A stretch of DNA of 31,041 bases, taken from positions 1 to 31,041 of the forward strand of contig CAYGYX010000020.1 in assembly GCA_964354255.1 (NCBI GenBank), in the 5' to 3' direction. Shown one piece after another: positions 7,291-15,730 of the stretch. The translations under genes and the position numbers were made by a program. The notes under the pieces are model-generated. The model worked only from the letters and a program-made list of their open reading frames with translations. It ran no database searches and had not been told where the DNA came from. The DNA is from VGBK01 sp964354255. GTDB lineage: Bacteria > Actinomycetota > Acidimicrobiia > Spongiisociales > UBA11373. Every line of letters begins with the position of its first letter. Positions within the stretch are counted from its first letter, which is position 1.

Positions 7291-9529
7291 CGCTCTCACC
7301 CCCCGGCTCGACCAGTACCTCCCCGGTGTACCCATCCACGCTGAGCAGGGCCCCGTCGGGCACCTGCATCGCCCCATCCACCGAGACCACGCAGGGAAGG
7401 CCGTACTCCCGGGCGGCGATGGAGCTATGTGACAGCATGCCGCCCGATTCCGCCACCACCGCGCTCGCCCGGGCGAAGAGCGGGGTCCAGGACACGTCCG
7501 AATAGGGGATGACCACCACGTCACCCGGGCGGACCCGGTCGAACTCGGCGACGCCGCGAATCACCCGCGCCGGGCCGGTGTGATGGCCCCGCGAGGTCGG
7601 GGTTCCCGCCAGCCGCCGCACCGCCCCGGTGGCGGCGCCGGCGGGCACGAAGTCGTCGCCGAAGATGAGCTCGGGCATGACCGCGTCGCGCAACCGCTCG
7701 ATCTCGGCCCGGCGTTCGGCGGCGAGCGCCGACACCGGCCCGGCCCCTGCCCCCGCCAGCAGCGTCCCGGTGAGCTCCTTCAGGTAGAGGTACATGACGT
7801 CGTCGGGCCGGGCCAGCAGCCCGCGCTCGGCCAGGCGCTTCCCCATCTCCAAGAAGTAGGGTCGGAACAGGCCGTAACCGAGGGTGTACGCCGAGCTCAC
7901 CGCCTCCCGGTACACGACGAAGCGGCGGGCCCGCCCGTACAGGAACCGTGCGCCGGGCCGACGCAACGGGCCGAGCCGGGATCGGACCTGCTCCCAGGTG
8001 GTTCGCTCCGGCCGCGCAGCCGGGCCGCCTCCGGCCAGGGCCATCGCCAGCAGGAGTTCCGGCTTCTCCCGCCACGGCACCGAGGAGAAGTCGTTGCCGC
8101 TGTCGCTCAGGTGGCCGAAGGCCGCCAGGAACCGGTCGAACTCCCGGCGCAGGCGCTCGGGCAGCGCGGCCGGGCCCTCGGCGGCGGCGCGTTCCCGGGT
8201 GGCCTGGTCGAGGGTGGCCACCAGCTCGGCCAGCCGGTCCAGGTGGCGACCGGGCTGGTAGGTCTCCAGGTCGGTGCGGCCGGCGGTCAGGTCGAAGGTG
8301 GCGAAATCCACCCCGGCGCCGGCCAACCGTCGGCGCAGCATGCCCGAGTAGAGGTTGGCCAGCAGCGGGGTGACGATGTTGAAGTACGCGGCCCGGCAGC
8401 CCACCTCCATCAGAGCGGACACGTCGGCCGCCAGTTGCTCGTCGGTCATCGCCGACAGGTTCCCCACCGGGAAGCGGTCGAACTCGGCCCGCAGCTGCGG
8501 TAGGTCGCGGCGGACCACCGCGCCGAAGCCGAGCTTGCGCCCGGCCGCGAGCAACAGGCGGGGCAGTCGGCGCATGGTGGCCGCGGTCGGCCTGAGGCGT
8601 GGCCGCGCCTCCCCGCCCTCCAGGCCGAGGAGCAGCTCCAGGGTGTCCGACGGCATGCCCAGCAGGCGGAACACGCCGCCGATGGCGGTCATGTTGAAGT
8701 ACGACCGGTAGGCGAACGCCCTGGCCAGGTCGGCCGGGCGGAGGTCGTGAGTGCCGATCAGCTCGCCGAACAGCCGGATCCAGGCCCCGTTGACCATGGG
8801 GACGTTCACCGACCACACCAGCGGCTTGATGATGCCCGGCATCATCTCCTTGGAGATGCGGTTGGAGTAGACGGTCACCGTGTCGAGGTCGGTGAGGGGG
8901 TGGAGCCGGGTCCACCACACCCGGGACCCGTCCCATTGCCACTCGAGGGCGATCGGCCCGCCGTATCCCCGGGCCAGCCGGCGGGTCCGCTCGACGATCG
9001 ACCTCACTTCTGCGGCGGCCAGCAGCGGGTGATCCGGCGAGGTGACGAACGCTCCCCAGCGGTGCACCCAGCGGGCGGTGGAGACGGCCTCGGCGGCCGG
9101 CCGGTCGCGGGGCCCGCCCACCGCCTCGACTACCACCTCGTCGAGGCCGGTCATCGGATTCCGGGAGAAGGCCACCCCCGAGGCGACGGCCTCCCGTATC
9201 TCCTGCACGAGCACCGGGGAGCCGTTGCGCCCCGCTTCGGCCACGGCGGTCGCCAGCCCCGAGTGAGCGACGAACACCGGGGCGGCCGGCGCCTCGGCCC
9301 CCGGCCCTTCCGCGTGTGCCCCCGGCGAGGGCCAGATCGCATAGCGGCCCTCACCGCCCAGCCCGCTCAGGGCCGCCGCCGGCGCGCCCCCATCGATAGG
9401 GCTCCGGGTGACCACCCACGTGTCCGGGACGGGGATCCCCTGAGCCAGCAGCCACCGCAGGCGGCGGGCCTCCTCCCCGATCCCGGCATCGGCGGTCGAC
9501 GGACCGAGCAGCAGCAGGCCGTCACTCAC
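7280..9529 (-). CDS. PEP-synthase/rifampin-phosphotransferase-like dikinase
   Basis: A 749-residue protein with the three-part plan of PEP synthase and rifampin phosphotransferase. The N-terminal ATP-grasp region (about 1-240) includes VLVQEIREAVASGVAFSRNPMTG and ALEWQWDGSRVWW. A long helical middle segment contains SNRISKEMMPGIIKPLVWS. The C-terminal swivelling phosphohistidine domain has GGMLSHSSIAAREYGLPCVV, with the catalytic His in LSHSS. The ATP-grasp part is shorter than usual and the SVRSSATAEDL-type motif is not recognisable, so ATP use may differ. The GTG start at 9529 lacks a ribosome-binding site but sits seven bases after TACATT, consistent with a leaderless message; sequence upstream does not look like protein. 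It heads the operon with two PlsY paralogs. The substrate is unknown. Confidence 0.8.
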   Translation of the reverse strand: MSDGLLLLGPSTADAGIGEEARRLRWLLAQGIPVPDTWVVTRSPIDGGAPAAALSGLGGEGRYAIWPSPGAHAEGPGAEAPAAPVFVAHSGLATAVAEAGRNGSPVLVQEIREAVASGVAFSRNPMTGLDEVVVEAVGGPRDRPAAEAVSTARWVHRWGAFVTSPDHPLLAAAEVRSIVERTRRLARGYGGPIALEWQWDGSRVWWTRLHPLTDLDTVTVYSNRISKEMMPGIIKPLVWSVNVPMVNGAWIRLFGELIGTHDLRPADLARAFAYRSYFNMTAIGGVFRLLGMPSDTLELLLGLEGGEARPRLRPTAATMRRLPRLLLAAGRKLGFGAVVRRDLPQLRAEFDRFPVGNLSAMTDEQLAADVSALMEVGCRAAYFNIVTPLLANLYSGMLRRRLAGAGVDFATFDLTAGRTDLETYQPGRHLDRLAELVATLDQATRERAAAEGPAALPERLRREFDRFLAAFGHLSDSGNDFSSVPWREKPELLLAMALAGGGPAARPERTTWEQVRSRLGPLRRPGARFLYGRARRFVVYREAVSSAYTLGYGLFRPYFLEMGKRLAERGLLARPDDVMYLYLKELTGTLLAGAGAGPVSALAAERRAEIERLRDAVMPELIFGDDFVPAGAATGAVRRLAGTPTSRGHHTGPARVIRGVAEFDRVRPGDVVVIPYSDVSWTPLFARASAVVAESGGMLSHSSIAAREYGLPCVVSVDGAMQVPDGALLSVDGYTGEVLVEPGGESGGR

Positions 9530-9536
9530 GGCGGGG

Positions 9537-9542
9537 AATGTA
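9537..9542 (-). promoter_or_regulatory. Leaderless -10 box of the dikinase-PlsY operon
   Basis: TACATT on the minus strand ends seven bases before the GTG at 9529, and no ribosome-binding site is present. This is the spacing expected if transcription begins at the start codon. Confidence 0.5.
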
Positions 9543-9651
9543 GCCGGGGAGCGCCCGGCCGTGCCGGGTCTCGAATCGCGCACCCGGCCCGGTGGGCGTC
9601 CGGGCGCCAGATGCGAAGCGTTGGCGGCATGCATTCAGGCGGCCCCACCAA

Positions 9652-9657
9652 TATGAT
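9652..9657 (+). promoter_or_regulatory. Candidate -10 box of the chelatase-like gene
   Basis: TATGAT matches the consensus at five of six positions and lies 29 bases before the ATG at 9687. Together with the minus-strand TACATT at 9537-9542 it forms a divergent promoter region. No good -35 is seen at 16-18 bp. Confidence 0.45.
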
Positions 9658-9686
9658 CGCTGCCTCCTGATGCCGATGGGGGTTCG

Positions 9687-10913
9687 ATGACCGCCGCGTG
9701 GTACGCCGCCGTGGCCGCCCTGGCGGTCGGCGTGGGTGCGCTGGGAACCGTCTGCCTGACCACCCATCCGCTGCGGATGGGTCGCTACCTGCTCGCCTGG
9801 AGCGCCGCCCTGTTCGGCCTCGGGCTGGCCCTGGCCTTCGCCCCCGCCTCAGGCCACCGGTGGATCGGCCTCGGCGTGGCGCTCGCCCTGGCCCTCGCCG
9901 CCTACCTGCTCGCCGCGGTGCGCATCCTCTCCCGCGCTGACCCCCGCCCTCTGCCTCCCATCTCCCGGGTCTCGGGCGAGCCGGGCGCCGGACACACCGC
10001 GGTGGTCTACTTCACCCACGGCGAGCCCGAGACGTACGACCCGATCGGCTGGATCAACCAGTTCCGGGAGTTCGACCAGCAGAAGATCCGCTTCGTCCCG
10101 CTGGTGGCCCGGCCCATCTTCCTGCAGCGCCTGCGCACCGGCTACCTGCGCATCGGGCGCAGCGAGCACCGCCGCACCCACCAGCGCATGCTCGCCGCCC
10201 TGGAGCAGTCCTTCCGGGAGCGCGGCGACTCCACCACCCGCTTCTACCTGTGCTTCCTGGACGACCGGCCCCGGCCCGACGCGGCGGTGATCCGGGCCCT
10301 CAACGAGGGGGCCGACCGGATCGTCGTGGCCGAGGTGTTCCTCACCGTCTCCAACCACACCGCCGAGGGCAAGGAGCTCATCGACGCCCTCGACGTAGAG
10401 AACCGCTTCGGCGTCCCCGTCGTCTACAGCGGGCCGCTGCACGATTCGGCCACGCTGCGCAGGATGTTCGTCGAGCGGACGGAGCAGGCCGCCGACGGCC
10501 TGGACCGGTCCCGGGTAGGGGTCCTCCTCGTCGGCCACGGACAGCCCGACGACTGGGATCGGCGCTGGCCCACGCAGACCGAGCAGGAGATGTCCTTCCG
10601 CCGGGGGGTGCTCACCGCGCTGGAGAAGGCGGGCTTCTCTCCCGAGAACCTGAGCCTCGCCTGGATGGAGTTCAAGGAGCCGCGCCCGGCGGAGAAGGCC
10701 GAGGAGCTGGCGGCACGCGGGGTGCAGAGGATCCTCTACTTCTCGGCGGCGATCAGCGCCGACTCCATGCACAGCCAGTACGACACCCCCCGGCTACTCG
10801 CCCGGGCGCGCCTCCCCGGGGAGGTCGCCCTGGTCAACCTGGGCGCCTGGAACGACCACCCGCGGGCCATCCAGGCCATCCGCGAGAAGGTCGACGCCTG
10901 CCTAGCAGGATGA
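9687..10913 (+). CDS. Membrane-anchored ferrochelatase/CbiX-like chelatase
   Basis: A 408-residue protein. The first 80 residues form two or three hydrophobic membrane segments. A soluble domain from about residue 100 resembles the ferrochelatase/sirohydrochlorin-chelatase fold, with VVYFTHGEPE (H111) opening one half and VGVLLVGHGQPDDW (H284) opening the other. Family enzymes insert Fe or Co into tetrapyrroles. The resemblance rests on the paired beta-strand-plus-His motifs, and I cannot assign the metal or the porphyrin. Its stop overlaps the chromate transporter ATG (ATGA, 10910-10913), so the two are one operon. A regulatory or metal-sensing role of the degenerate chelatase fold is also possible. 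Confidence 0.65.
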   Translation: MTAAWYAAVAALAVGVGALGTVCLTTHPLRMGRYLLAWSAALFGLGLALAFAPASGHRWIGLGVALALALAAYLLAAVRILSRADPRPLPPISRVSGEPGAGHTAVVYFTHGEPETYDPIGWINQFREFDQQKIRFVPLVARPIFLQRLRTGYLRIGRSEHRRTHQRMLAALEQSFRERGDSTTRFYLCFLDDRPRPDAAVIRALNEGADRIVVAEVFLTVSNHTAEGKELIDALDVENRFGVPVVYSGPLHDSATLRRMFVERTEQAADGLDRSRVGVLLVGHGQPDDWDRRWPTQTEQEMSFRRGVLTALEKAGFSPENLSLAWMEFKEPRPAEKAEELAARGVQRILYFSAAISADSMHSQYDTPRLLARARLPGEVALVNLGAWNDHPRAIQAIREKVDACLAG

Positions 10914-12064
10914 CTCCCGGCCGGCCGGAGAGAGGTCGCCTCGGCGAGCTGGCCCGGCTGTTCCTGAAGCTGGGCGTCGTCTCCTTCGGCGGCCCGGCGG
11001 TGCACATCGCCATGATGCAGGACGAGGTGGTGAAGCGCCGCGGCTGGATGGACGATCAGCAGTTCCTGGACCTGGTGGGGGCCACCAACCTGATCCCCGG
11101 GCCCAACTCGACCGAGATGGCCATCCACATCGGGCTCGCCCGGGCCCGCTGGCGGGGGTTGCTGGTGGCCGGCCTGTGCTTCATCCTGCCGGCGGCGGCG
11201 ATCGTCCTGGGGCTGGCGTTCCTTTACGTGCGCTACGGATCCACCCCTCAGGGGCAGGCCCTGCTCTACGGCATCGAACCGGTGGTGATCGCGGTGCTGC
11301 TGCAGGCGCTGGTGCGCCTCGGCCGCACCGCCGTCAAGGGGCCCGGGCTCGCCTTGATCGGCGCCGCCGCCCTGGCCCTCTACCTGGTGGGGGTGAACGA
11401 GCTGGTGGTGCTCTTCGGAGGGGCCGCCCTCTACATGGTGGCGCGCAACGTGCGGCGGATGGCCCTGGGCTCTCCTTTATGGTTGCCCTGGGCGCTGCCG
11501 GTCGCCCCCGCCCTGACCCAACTCGACCCCCAGCGGGCCGTGGACCTGGGCCGGCTCTTCCTGGTGTTCCTCAAGGTCGGGGCCCTCCTCTACGGCAGCG
11601 GTTACGTCCTGCTGGCCTTCCTGCGGGCGGATCTGGTGGACGGCCTGGGCTGGCTCACCGAGGGCCAGCTGTTGGATGCGGTGGCGGTGGGGCAGATGAC
11701 CCCGGGCCCGGTGTTCACCGCCGCCACGTTCGTGGGCTACCTGCTCCACGGTTTCGCCGGCGCCGCGGTGGCGACCATCGGGATCTTCCTGCCCTCCTTC
11801 GTCTTCGTGGCGGCCGTCAACCCGCTCATCCCCAGGCTGCGGCGATCCCCGTGGGCGGCGGCGGGGCTGGACGGGGTGAACGTGGCAGCGCTGGGCTTGA
11901 TGGCCGGGGTGGCCTACCAACTCGGACGGGGGGCGATCATCGACATCCCGACTCTCGCCCTCGCCCTGGCCGCCCTGGTGGCCCTGGTGCGCTTCCGGGT
12001 CAACTCGGCCTGGGTGGTACTGGGCGGGGGGCTGGCCGGCGTGCTCATCGAGTTGGTTCGCTGA
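10910..12064 (+). CDS. Chromate transporter, two-domain CHR family
   Basis: A 384-residue membrane protein of the chromate ion transporter family, in the full-length two-domain form. The first CHR half carries FGGPAVHIAMMQDEVV and NLIPGPNSTEMAIHIG. The second half repeats the pattern with YGSGYVLLAFL and VGQMTPGPVFTAATFVGYLL. Family members export chromate or carry sulfate-like anions. About ten hydrophobic segments are visible. The ATG overlaps the TGA of the chelatase-like gene by four bases and has only a weak purine stretch upstream, so translation is probably coupled. Confidence 0.93.
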   Translation: MTPGRPERGRLGELARLFLKLGVVSFGGPAVHIAMMQDEVVKRRGWMDDQQFLDLVGATNLIPGPNSTEMAIHIGLARARWRGLLVAGLCFILPAAAIVLGLAFLYVRYGSTPQGQALLYGIEPVVIAVLLQALVRLGRTAVKGPGLALIGAAALALYLVGVNELVVLFGGAALYMVARNVRRMALGSPLWLPWALPVAPALTQLDPQRAVDLGRLFLVFLKVGALLYGSGYVLLAFLRADLVDGLGWLTEGQLLDAVAVGQMTPGPVFTAATFVGYLLHGFAGAAVATIGIFLPSFVFVAAVNPLIPRLRRSPWAAAGLDGVNVAALGLMAGVAYQLGRGAIIDIPTLALALAALVALVRFRVNSAWVVLGGGLAGVLIELVR

Positions 12065-12222
12065 TCCGGCCGGCCCGGCGGTGGCGACGCCCGGATCGGG
12101 GGTCTGGCGGCAGCGCGGCCAACGGCGCAGGTCGGCACCGGGTCTCCCGACGGATTGCAGCCGTACGGGCCGGCGCCGGAGGCCGGGTGGACGGAGCCGC
12201 GGTAGCGCGTGACCCCCCGTGC

Positions 12223-12228
12223 GATACT
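12223..12228 (+). promoter_or_regulatory. Leaderless -10 box of the metallopeptidase gene
   Basis: GATACT is followed by six bases and then the ATG at 12235, with no ribosome-binding site. The spacing equals that of the other leaderless candidates in the window. Confidence 0.45.
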
Positions 12229-12234
12229 CCCGCC

Positions 12235-15200
12235 ATGCGGCACCGAAGGGCCGGCGGGCCGGCAGTGCTCATCGTCGGGTTGCTCGTGACGGGGCCGGTC
12301 GCCGCCTTCTTGGGGGTGATCCCAGCGGGGGCTGAGACGGTCCCCTTCACCGACCAGGAAGTGTGCGACTTGATCCCGGCGTACGAGGGGGGATACGGGC
12401 CGGGGTCACACGAGCCGGGCGGCAACCCGCATGGGTACTCAATCGCCTCGTGCAGTTACGAGGTCTTCCTGCAGCCGGGAGTCCTGTTCGTGCACGTCCA
12501 GCTCTTCGGCAGGTGGGGCACCCCTCCTCCGTCGGAGGAGACGGCGCGGAACGCCTTCGACGTCGAAGCGCAGGGCCTCGCCGCCCGCTGGGGAAGCGCC
12601 GGCGAGCCGCTGGACATCGGTGACGCGGCCCGGCACTGGTCGGAGGGCGAGGACCACACCCTGGCCCTGGTGGGGCCCTTTGTCATCCACGCCTGGGGCC
12701 AGGAAGCCGACACAGTCGCCGCCGCCCGGGAGGTCGCGGCGGCCGCGGCCGCCCTCGCTCCCGGCACCGCGACCACCACCACTTCCACCACCACTTCCGC
12801 CACCACCGTCACTCCCGCGAGTACGACCACGGAACCCCCGATGGAACCGGACGAGCCCGAGCTCGCTTCTTGCGCGCCGCAGGGCACGGTCACCGACCAG
12901 GCGGGCGCGCCGATGCCGGGTCTGCGGGTCCGGCTGCTGCTCTCCGGGGAGGTGGCCGACCAGCGAGTCACCGACGGGGACGGCTGGTACCAGTTCGCCG
13001 ACCTGGAGTTCCTGGCGGAGGCCTACGAGTTCGACCCGGCCGAGGATGGCTATGTGGTCGCGGTGGTGCTGCAGGACGCGGTGGAGGGCGCGGCGCGCTT
13101 CGAGGTTCGGTACGGGCCCCAGGGGGTGCTCCCCGAGGTGCGCCGCGGCCCCCTGACGGTGGAGGCCGACCCCACCTGCCGGGTCGACTTCGCCTTTGCC
13201 GACATCGGCGACGAGTATTCCGTGGCGGCCGGCCCGGCGAGCGCCGACGAGTGGCGGAGCCTGGCGCTCGCCTACCAGAGCATCCGCAAGGCCCACGCCT
13301 TCGCCGCCGATTCGCTCGGCACGCCGCTGACGATGACCCCGCTCCCCGTGTACATGTTCTGCCGGGGAAGCCCGCCGGGAGTGCATGGGAGGGAATGCCT
13401 GGACACGGCGTTCTGGCAGGGCTCCTACTCCTACGACGAAACGCAGCAAGGCCAGCCCTTCCTCGCCTTCCCCGTCTCCGACAGCCTTGCCTGGAATGCC
13501 CGTTGGCGTCCGCTCAACGCCGAATACCACGAGTTCGGGCACGCCTTGATGGCCGATGCGTTCGGGGGCTACATGCCGTCGATGCCCGGCCTGGCCAACC
13601 ACGCCGGGTATCGCAACGCCGCGTCCACCGACTCCTGGACCGAGGGCTTCGCCGAGTGGTTCGCCACCCAGGTGGCCCGTCATGCCGACGGCGCCCCCCG
13701 GTGGTGGCTGTACCCGGGTCCGGTGGAAGTGATCAACCTGGAGGACAACCGGCTGGTCACCGGGAATCAGGGCAAGGACGAGGAGCTGGCCATTGCCGGG
13801 ATCCTGGTGGACATGGTGGACGGGGACGCCGACTATGCGGCACCCGCCTGGCGGCAGCTGACGGTGGTCAGGTACGCCAACCGGGTCGATGCCGGGCACC
13901 CCGCCGGCGGGGCCGTCGCGGTCGACATTCGCAACGACACCGGCGTGGCCCAGAGCTCCATCGCGGTGAGCGGGGACTTCGGCGAGGGAGGGGGACTGCT
14001 GGCGACCCGGGTGGCCGGCTTCATCGAGCCGGACACCTTGCCGCCGGGGGCGACCGGCCGGGCGTACATCCCCTACCGCGAAGGCTTCGGGTGGGCCGAC
14101 CTGCGCGGGGTCAGAGTGGTCGGGCTGGGGAGCGGGGACGACGACGGCGTCACCCGCACCGCGGCCGAGGTCTGGCAGGCGATCCTGGCGTATCGGAGTA
14201 CGTCGGAGTACTCCAAGGGCCACGTGATGAACACGGCGGAGTTGTACCAGGCGCTGCGCAGCGCGTTCCCCGCCGACCTCGCCGCCATCGACGGCATCTT
14301 CGTGGCGCACGGCGTGTACGCCGACATGGCCCCGCGCAACAGCGCCCACGACCCGGGGGAGCCGATCGGTACCACCAGCCCCGACGGCAGCCGGTTGCGC
14401 GCCGACTACCTGGCGCCCGAGGTCTTTCAGGCGGCGATCGACACGGCCGGCGTGCCGGCCCGGGTGCAGGTGCAGGTGCTCTACCCCCAACCGCGCGACG
14501 GGCTGAGCTACGCCTACTCCACGACCCCCGACCCGGAGACGGGAACCATCTCGGTGGCGGTGCCCCCGGTGGGCACCGGGGCGTTGGTGCGCATGGTGGT
14601 GTGGGCGGACGGTCACCTCCCGGCCCTGCTCCCCGACCTGTACGCCGAAGGCTTCTGGGCGCAGGCCGAGGCCAACGAGTACCGGCCCTTCCTGGACTAC
14701 CAGGTGAGTTTGCCCGTCGGCGATGTGATGACCGATGCCGTGGCCACCGACGCCGACGGGACGCCGGCGGGCGGCGCCGGGTTCCTGCTGCCGCTGCTGG
14801 TGGCGCTGGCCGCCGTCGCGGTCGCCGCCGGCGGGCTCTGGTGGGGGCGACGCCGGGCAGCCGCGGCGGGTGTGGGCGGGGTCGGGCTACCCGCCCCCGG
14901 GCCTGCACCCTCGGATGGCCCGGCGCGGCTCGGCACCCACTCCGTCCCGGCGAGCGGGCTCCCGGGGTGGGGGGAGCCCGACGGATCCACCCCCGAGGTG
15001 GCGGCTTTCGCCGGCGGGGCCGTCCTGGAGGTGGTGGAGCGGCGAGCCGACTGGGCGCTCGTCCGCAGCGCCGACGGCACGGAGGCCTGGGTGGACGGCC
15101 GTCGTCTGGCGTCTGTCGCCGAGATCCCGCCTCCCCCTCCGCCGCCCGACGAGGACGCGGTGCTCGCCCCCGGAGCAGTGGCGAGCGCGTCGGCCGTCCC

Positions 15201-15597
15201 CGCCCGATCCGGTGTCGTCCTGCTCCTCGCGGCGGCGATGGCGGTGAGTGCCTTCCTGCCGTGGCGGGCCAACTGGGAGCCGTCGGCCTTCAACACGTCG
15301 GCCACCTTCCTGTGGAATGTGGAAGCCGACGTCGGCTGGTTCAGTATCGGCCTTGTCTTCCTGCTGCTGGGCCTGGCCGCACTGTCCACGCTCTTCGTGG
15401 GCCGGCTCTGCCGGTACCGGAGGGCGTTGGGGGGAATCGCCGCCGGTCTGGCCCTGCTGTGGCTCGTGGAGACCGCCAGGTACCTGGTCTGGTTCGATGT
15501 GTGGCCGCGCCTGGGGGCGATGTTCACCCAGGAGTTCGCCGCCGGCCCCTGGCTGGCCCTCGCCGCCGGCCTGGTGCTGCTCCTCAAACGTCGCTGA
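12235..15597 (+). CDS. Secreted/membrane-anchored zinc metallopeptidase, multidomain
   Basis: A 1120-residue protein. A signal peptide (residues 1 to about 33, ending IPAGAE) precedes an uncharacterised N-terminal domain with two Cys. A Thr-rich linker follows (about 180-200), then a carboxypeptidase-regulatory or CnaB-like Ig domain (GTVTDQAGAPMPGLRVRL). The zincin motif HEFGH is at 432-436, with a third ligand probably E470 in WTEGFAEW (gluzincin type). After a long ectodomain come one membrane span (about 849-870), a short SH3-like segment (GAVLEVVERRADWALVRS) and a Pro-rich stretch. Four further hydrophobic segments end the protein. The protease domain should face outside the cell. Its substrate is unknown. 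Its neighbours are not obviously related. Confidence 0.82.
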   Translation: MRHRRAGGPAVLIVGLLVTGPVAAFLGVIPAGAETVPFTDQEVCDLIPAYEGGYGPGSHEPGGNPHGYSIASCSYEVFLQPGVLFVHVQLFGRWGTPPPSEETARNAFDVEAQGLAARWGSAGEPLDIGDAARHWSEGEDHTLALVGPFVIHAWGQEADTVAAAREVAAAAAALAPGTATTTTSTTTSATTVTPASTTTEPPMEPDEPELASCAPQGTVTDQAGAPMPGLRVRLLLSGEVADQRVTDGDGWYQFADLEFLAEAYEFDPAEDGYVVAVVLQDAVEGAARFEVRYGPQGVLPEVRRGPLTVEADPTCRVDFAFADIGDEYSVAAGPASADEWRSLALAYQSIRKAHAFAADSLGTPLTMTPLPVYMFCRGSPPGVHGRECLDTAFWQGSYSYDETQQGQPFLAFPVSDSLAWNARWRPLNAEYHEFGHALMADAFGGYMPSMPGLANHAGYRNAASTDSWTEGFAEWFATQVARHADGAPRWWLYPGPVEVINLEDNRLVTGNQGKDEELAIAGILVDMVDGDADYAAPAWRQLTVVRYANRVDAGHPAGGAVAVDIRNDTGVAQSSIAVSGDFGEGGGLLATRVAGFIEPDTLPPGATGRAYIPYREGFGWADLRGVRVVGLGSGDDDGVTRTAAEVWQAILAYRSTSEYSKGHVMNTAELYQALRSAFPADLAAIDGIFVAHGVYADMAPRNSAHDPGEPIGTTSPDGSRLRADYLAPEVFQAAIDTAGVPARVQVQVLYPQPRDGLSYAYSTTPDPETGTISVAVPPVGTGALVRMVVWADGHLPALLPDLYAEGFWAQAEANEYRPFLDYQVSLPVGDVMTDAVATDADGTPAGGAGFLLPLLVALAAVAVAAGGLWWGRRRAAAAGVGGVGLPAPGPAPSDGPARLGTHSVPASGLPGWGEPDGSTPEVAAFAGGAVLEVVERRADWALVRSADGTEAWVDGRRLASVAEIPPPPPPPDEDAVLAPGAVASASAVPARSGVVLLLAAAMAVSAFLPWRANWEPSAFNTSATFLWNVEADVGWFSIGLVFLLLGLAALSTLFVGRLCRYRRALGGIAAGLALLWLVETARYLVWFDVWPRLGAMFTQEFAAGPWLALAAGLVLLLKRR

Positions 15598-15642
15598 GGG
15601 CGCCGGCCCCAGGCCGCTGTCACCTCGGCAGGAGCTGCTCAG

Positions 15643-15661
15643 GCCGGCCCCTTGGGCCGGC
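15643..15661. terminator. GC-rich hairpin after metallopeptidase gene
   Basis: The perfect 8-bp stem GCCGGCCC / GGGCCGGC encloses the loop CTT, 46 bases after the stop codon. There is no U-tract, as is common for candidate terminators in high-GC actinomycetes. Confidence 0.45.
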
Positions 15662-15718
15662 GGCCCGGCAGGACCCGTCTCACCCCTCGCTACCCCGGTG
15701 GGGTCGACTGGGGGTGGG

Positions 15719-15724
15719 TAGGCT
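15719..15724 (+). promoter_or_regulatory. Leaderless -10 box of the TMADH-like gene
   Basis: TAGGCT is followed by GCGGCG (six bases) and the ATG at 15731, with no ribosome-binding site. Confidence 0.5.
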
Positions 15725-15730
15725 GCGGCG

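Noticed and set aside
7521..8942. Alternative minus-strand frame within the dikinase gene
   Set aside because: Pro/Arg/Gly-rich shadow frame of the real coding sequence.
12439..14616. Long minus-strand open frame opposite the metallopeptidase
   Set aside because: A shadow of a high-GC gene: composition is His/Gly/Arg/Val-rich with no family motifs, while the plus strand has clear domains.
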